Assembly: GCA_035628035.1 (NCBI GenBank) | Contig: DASPKS010000125.1 | Coordinates: forward strand, 1 to 16,246 | Direction of reading: 5' to 3' | Source: DASPKS01 sp035628035 | Lineage (GTDB): Bacteria > Bacteroidota > Rhodothermia > Rhodothermales > Rubricoccaceae | Length of the DNA stretch: 16,246 nucleotides | Shown here: one piece after another, positions 13,363 to 16,246 of the stretch | How positions within the stretch are numbered: position 1 is the stretch's first letter | How the letters are laid out: each line of letters begins with the position of its first letter | The notes under the pieces: generated by a model | The model's database searches: none | The model's input: the letters and a program-made list of their open reading frames with translations, nothing else | What the model was told of the DNA's origin: nothing | Position numbers and translations under genes: made by a program

Positions 13363-14592
13363 CTATTCGTAGCGCAGCGACTCGATGGGCTCCAGGCTCG
13401 CCGCCTTCCACGCGGGGTACACCCCGAACCCGATGGCGACGAGCACCATCCCGAGCACGGCCCCGAGCGCCCATCCCCAGGGGAACGCCGGCGGGTTCTT
13501 CAGCAGGAGCGCGACGACGTTGCCTCCGGCCACGCCCGCGAGGATGCCCATCACCCCGCCCACCTGGCAGAGCAGCACCGCCTCGAGGAGGAACTGCCGG
13601 AGGATGGCCGACCGCGTGGCGCCGACGGCCTTGCGGATGCCGATCTCGCGCGTGCGTTCGGTCACACTCACGAGCAGGATGTTCATCACGCCGATGCCCG
13701 CTGCGAGGAGCGCGATGAGCCCGATCCCGGCGCCGCCGATCTTGAGGGCTCCTGTGAACGCGCGCACCCCGCTCACGAGGGCGTCGCTCGACGTCACCTC
13801 GAAGTCGTTCTCCGCTTCGGGGCGGACGCGCCGGATGGCACGGAGGTGGCCGATCACCTCGTCGCGCGTGGCGTCGAGGAGGGCCACGCTCGGCGCGCGC
13901 ACGTCGATGGTCACGTCGTCCTCGCCGACATTGAAGGCGGCCTGGAGGCGGGGCAGCGGGATGACCGCCACGTTGTTCGGGTCGAACAGCCCGAACCCCC
14001 CGCTCTCCTCCCGCAGCACGCCGACGACGCGGAAGGGCCGGCCGGCGGCGCGGACCCCCTTGCCGAGCGCGTCGCGCCCGCCGAAGAGCCGCTCGGCCAC
14101 CGTCGTCCCGAGCACGACGACGGCCCGCCCGTGCTGCACGTCGTCGGCCGAGAGGAACCGGCCCTGCCCGACCTCCAGCCCGTTGTTGCCGGCGTAGTGC
14201 TCGTCGGCCCCGACGAGGCGGACGTTCGGCTCGGTCTGCTCGCCGCCGCCCCGCACCTCCACGCCGAACTGCATCAGCCACAGCCCGACGGCGGCCGGGA
14301 GCCGCGCCCGCTCCTGGAGCAGCACGCCCTGCTCGACGGTCAGCTGCGGCCGCCGGAGCAGCTCCTCCGACGGCATCTGCGTGTCGATCTGCGGGAGCCG
14401 CGTGATGGTGAACGTGCCCGAGCCCATCTCGGCGAGCGTGTTCACGAAGGTGTCCTCGATCACCTGCACGGCCGTTACGGAGGCGATCACGGAGAACACC
14501 CCGATCCCGATGCCGAGCAGCGTCAGGCTCGACCGGAGGAGGTTGCCCCGGAGCGCCTGCCCGGCCATGCGGAAGGTCTCGACGAAGCGCAT
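13363..14592 (-). CDS. ABC transporter permease, MacB/FtsX type (second of pair)
   Basis: This 409-residue inner-membrane protein has the MacB/FtsX architecture. There is one N-terminal transmembrane segment (about 20-45, SLTLLGIGIGVFSVIASV), then a large periplasmic MacB_PCD domain (about 46-280), then three C-terminal segments near 285-312, 330-362 and 370-400. The cytoplasmic coupling loop TERTREIGIRKAVGATRSAI follows the second segment, and the protein ends in IESLRYE, the family's usual tail. Proteins of this type turn ATP hydrolysis by a separate ATPase into periplasmic movement for efflux or lipoprotein handling. No ATP-binding subunit is fused or encoded nearby. The ATG at 14592 lies two bases after the stop of the paralogous permease, so the two are co-transcribed and probably form a heterodimer. 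Substrate is unknown. Confidence 0.92.
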   Translation of the reverse strand: MRFVETFRMAGQALRGNLLRSSLTLLGIGIGVFSVIASVTAVQVIEDTFVNTLAEMGSGTFTITRLPQIDTQMPSEELLRRPQLTVEQGVLLQERARLPAAVGLWLMQFGVEVRGGGEQTEPNVRLVGADEHYAGNNGLEVGQGRFLSADDVQHGRAVVVLGTTVAERLFGGRDALGKGVRAAGRPFRVVGVLREESGGFGLFDPNNVAVIPLPRLQAAFNVGEDDVTIDVRAPSVALLDATRDEVIGHLRAIRRVRPEAENDFEVTSSDALVSGVRAFTGALKIGGAGIGLIALLAAGIGVMNILLVSVTERTREIGIRKAVGATRSAILRQFLLEAVLLCQVGGVMGILAGVAGGNVVALLLKNPPAFPWGWALGAVLGMVLVAIGFGVYPAWKAASLEPIESLRYE

Positions 14593-14594
14593 GG

Positions 14595-15815
14595 CTACTC
14601 GTAGCGGAGGGCCTCGATGGGGCGCGCCCGCGCGGCCTGCCACGCCGGCACGAGCCCGAACACGATCCCCACCACGACGCAGATGAAGAAGGCCAGCGCG
14701 ACGGTGAACGGCGAGAGGTAGGCCGTGAACACCTGGTTGATGGCCCACGTCACGAGCGCGGCCAGCCCCACCCCGATGAGCCCGCCGACGAGGCAGATCA
14801 GCACGGCCTCGATGAGGAACTGGAGGAGGATCATCGCCCGCCGCGCGCCGACGGCCTTGCGGATGCCGATCTCGCGGCGCCGCTCGCGCACGCTCACGAA
14901 CATGATGTTCATCACGCCGATGCCGCCGACGAGGAGCGAGAGCGCCGTGAGGAAGATCCCCACGCCGTAGATCGTCACGCGCATCGTCTCGAAGAGCTGG
15001 CGGAACTGCTCCTGCCGGTTGATCGAGAAGTCGTCGTCCTCCATCGGGTCGAGCCCGCGCGCGAGGCGCATGATGCCGGTGATCTCCTCCTGCGCGGCGT
15101 CCATGGCTTCCGGCCCCGCCACGCGCACCTTGAGCGCGAGGTCGCCTGGGGGCCCGAACGTCCGCTCGAACGCCGAGAGCGGGATGACGGCGACGTTGTC
15201 GGTGGAGGCCAGCCCGAGGAACTTCCCCCGCCGCGCGAGCACGCCGATCACCTCGTAGGGCTCGCCCGAGAGGCGGATCTCCTTGCCGATGGGGTCCTCG
15301 GCCGGGAAGAGCTGGTCCACGATGTCGGCGCCGAGGACGACCACGCGGCGGGCGGCGCGGCTCTCGGCGTCGGTGAAGAACCGCCCCGCGTCGAAGTCCA
15401 TCCCCCCGGTGTCGACGTACTCCGGCGTGGAGGCCTCTACGCTGACGCCCTCCATCGTCTCGCTCCCCCGCTGGGCCGTCGTGCCCGCGCCGGTGAGGGG
15501 GGCCACCGCTGCCGCGTACTGCGAGTGCTCGCGGATGAACGCGGCATGTTCCTCCTCGATGGGCGGGCGGTTCCGGTACCGCCACCAGTCGTCGAACGTG
15601 AAGAACCACGGGTGCCGCTGCACGAACAGCGCGTCGGTCCCGATCATCGCCATCGAGCGGTTGAACTCGCGCTCGATCCCGTTGATCGTCGTGAACATCG
15701 CCGTCACGGAGACGATGCCGATGATGATGCCGAGCGTGGTGAGGACCGCGCGGAGCTTGTTGGCCCAGATGGCGCCCAGCGCGATGCGGATGCTCTCGGC
15801 GGCGGCGGTCAGCAC
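14595..15815 (-). CDS. ABC transporter permease, MacB/FtsX type (first of pair)
   Basis: The protein has 406 residues and the same plan as its downstream paralogue. There is an N-terminal transmembrane segment (about 18-45, KLRAVLTTLGIIIGIVSVTA), a periplasmic MacB_PCD domain to about residue 275, then three transmembrane segments. The coupling loop RERRREIGIRKAVGARRAMI follows the segment with GGIGVMNIMFVSV, and the tail is IEALRYE. It starts with GTG at 15815, and no ATG gives the conserved N-terminus. It is the first gene of a two-permease operon. Upstream, 96 bases separate it from the divergent DUF5989 gene, with only weak promoter matches (for example TAACATGG near 15869-15862 on the minus strand). 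The partner ATPase and any periplasmic adaptor must lie outside the window. Function beyond the family cannot be stated. Confidence 0.92.
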   Translation of the reverse strand: MLTAAAESIRIALGAIWANKLRAVLTTLGIIIGIVSVTAMFTTINGIEREFNRSMAMIGTDALFVQRHPWFFTFDDWWRYRNRPPIEEEHAAFIREHSQYAAAVAPLTGAGTTAQRGSETMEGVSVEASTPEYVDTGGMDFDAGRFFTDAESRAARRVVVLGADIVDQLFPAEDPIGKEIRLSGEPYEVIGVLARRGKFLGLASTDNVAVIPLSAFERTFGPPGDLALKVRVAGPEAMDAAQEEITGIMRLARGLDPMEDDDFSINRQEQFRQLFETMRVTIYGVGIFLTALSLLVGGIGVMNIMFVSVRERRREIGIRKAVGARRAMILLQFLIEAVLICLVGGLIGVGLAALVTWAINQVFTAYLSPFTVALAFFICVVVGIVFGLVPAWQAARARPIEALRYE

Positions 15816-15881
15816 GGGGGGCGCAGTGGGAGACGAGGCGGCTACGCGGGCGGCCGGGCCATGTTACGTCGGGGCCGGCGT

Positions 15882-15889
15882 TACCTTCG
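15882..15889 (+). promoter_or_regulatory. -10-like element TACCTTCG before the DUF5989 gene
   Basis: TACCTTCG matches TAnnTTTG at all but one fixed position. It ends 22 bases before the GTG at 15912. GTTACG about 18 bases upstream could serve as a weak -35. The position agrees with the other candidate -10 elements in the window. Confidence 0.35.
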
Positions 15890-15911
15890 AGCCGGTCCGA
15901 CCCCCGCTCCC

Positions 15912-16070
15912 GTGTCGAAGCTCCGCATCCTGGGCGAGTTCTGGCAGTTCCTTCGCGTGCGGAAGAAGTTCTGGCTCGCGCCCATCGTGTTCGTGCTCCT
16001 CCTCCTCGGCGTGCTCATCGTGTCGGTGGGCGGGAGCCCGCTGGCGCCGTTCATCTACGCGCTGTTCTAG
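15912..16070 (+). CDS. DUF5989 family small membrane protein
   Basis: This 52-residue protein starts at a GTG. Residues 1-20 (SKLRILGEFWQFLRVRKKF) are an amphipathic, basic stretch; residues about 21-40 form one transmembrane helix; the tail is GSPLAPFIYALF. The pattern FWQFLRVRKK, hydrophobic helix, PFIY-LF is that of DUF5989. Such genes are often found, as I recall, beside an SxtJ-like membrane protein and a carbamoyltransferase. No such partner is visible here: upstream is a divergent ABC permease, downstream a convergent gene of unknown type. The frame continues upstream without a stop, but only this part resembles a protein family and a -10-like element lies just before the GTG. The gene is easy to miss because of its size and GTG start. 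Function is unknown. Confidence 0.85.
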   Translation: MSKLRILGEFWQFLRVRKKFWLAPIVFVLLLLGVLIVSVGGSPLAPFIYALF

Positions 16071-16088
16071 AGCCCCAGGTTGTTGGGC

Positions 16089-16246
16089 CTAGAGGTCTTT
16101 CTCGAAGCGGAGGCGGTAGTCGCGGTAGGCCGCGTTGTAGCCGGCGGCGGTGACGCGGAACCCTTCGGCTAGCCCCATCACCGTCATCCCGGGGTGCTTG
16201 TTGGGGAACGTGTCGTAGGCGAAGCGTCGGTAGCCCATGCGCCGCG
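16089..16246 (-). CDS. C-terminal end of an unrecognised protein (cut by window edge)
   Basis: The last 51 codons plus stop of a minus-strand gene are visible, and the frame is open to the window's right end. The peptide contains MGYRRFAYDTFPNKHPGM and, near the end, AAGYNAAYRDYRLRFEKDL. It is rich in Tyr and Arg, with normal codon use for this genome (strong G/C at third positions). I do not recognise the family, and no membrane segment or sorting signal is visible in this piece. It converges with the DUF5989 gene, with 18 bases between the stops. Coding status is inferred from codon bias and the tight spacing. Confidence 0.6.
   Translation of the reverse strand, partial: RRMGYRRFAYDTFPNKHPGMTVMGLAEGFRVTAAGYNAAYRDYRLRFEKDL

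Noticed and set aside
13363..15815. Two nearly identical permease genes as an assembly duplication
   Set aside because: The proteins are clearly diverged outside the coupling loop and tail, so this is an old paralogous pair.

Overview
The window is a very GC-rich stretch (roughly 70 % by eye) of an ordinary, densely packed bacterial chromosome. Several traits point to the Bacteroidota side of the tree, most likely Rhodothermota (Rhodothermales/Rubricoccaceae-like). A secreted enzyme ends in a type IX secretion sorting domain. The Mrp protein and the alanine dehydrogenase look like the Bacteroidota forms. None of the start codons inspected has a clear Shine-Dalgarno sequence. TAnnTTTG-like -10 elements recur ahead of genes. 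This assignment is an inference from family resemblance; no rRNA or other phylogenetic marker is present.

Layout, left to right. 1-531 (-) is the N-terminal part of an exported beta-helix-type surface protein. It diverges from a DUF2461 protein (658-1398, +). A minus-strand block follows, read right to left: alanine dehydrogenase (5019-3799), a 258-base gap holding an inverted-repeat element, an Mrp/ApbC P-loop ATPase (3540-2443), a NifU-type Fe-S scaffold (2378-2103) with its own terminator, and a tandem AP2-like protein (2041-1403). At 5020-5203 the strand switches to a secreted PQQ-type sugar dehydrogenase with a C-terminal sorting domain (5204-6697). This gene meets a SpoU RNA methyltransferase (7482-6694, -) at one shared CTAG. 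Next come a glutamate dehydrogenase (7607-8920, +) with a terminator, and a three-gene plus-strand run: Ig-like lipoprotein (9004-10638), bifunctional NAD(P)HX repair enzyme (10657-12219) and a VanZ-like membrane protein (12223-12591). On the minus strand lie ribose-5-phosphate isomerase A (13298-12573) and two tandem MacB/FtsX-type ABC permeases (15815-14595 and 14592-13363). The end holds a DUF5989 mini-protein (15912-16070, +) and the C-terminus of an unrecognised minus-strand gene (16246-16089).

Functionally this is mostly housekeeping: Fe-S cluster delivery (Mrp plus NifU), nitrogen/carbon exchange at pyruvate/alanine and 2-oxoglutarate/glutamate, metabolite repair, the pentose phosphate pathway and RNA methylation. 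Envelope and secretion functions are mixed in (T9SS cargo, lipoprotein, permeases). No intergenic stretch exceeds 300 bases; the longest is 3541-3798. I saw no tRNA, rRNA, CRISPR array, transposase, phage gene or defence system, and I do not claim a new multi-gene system. The points most worth a second look are the standalone tandem AP2-like protein, the two-armed repeat at 3654-3775, the recurrent promoter-like octamer, the overlapping terminator and promoter behind gdhA, the Mrp without its CxxC pair, and the DUF5989 gene without its usual partners.
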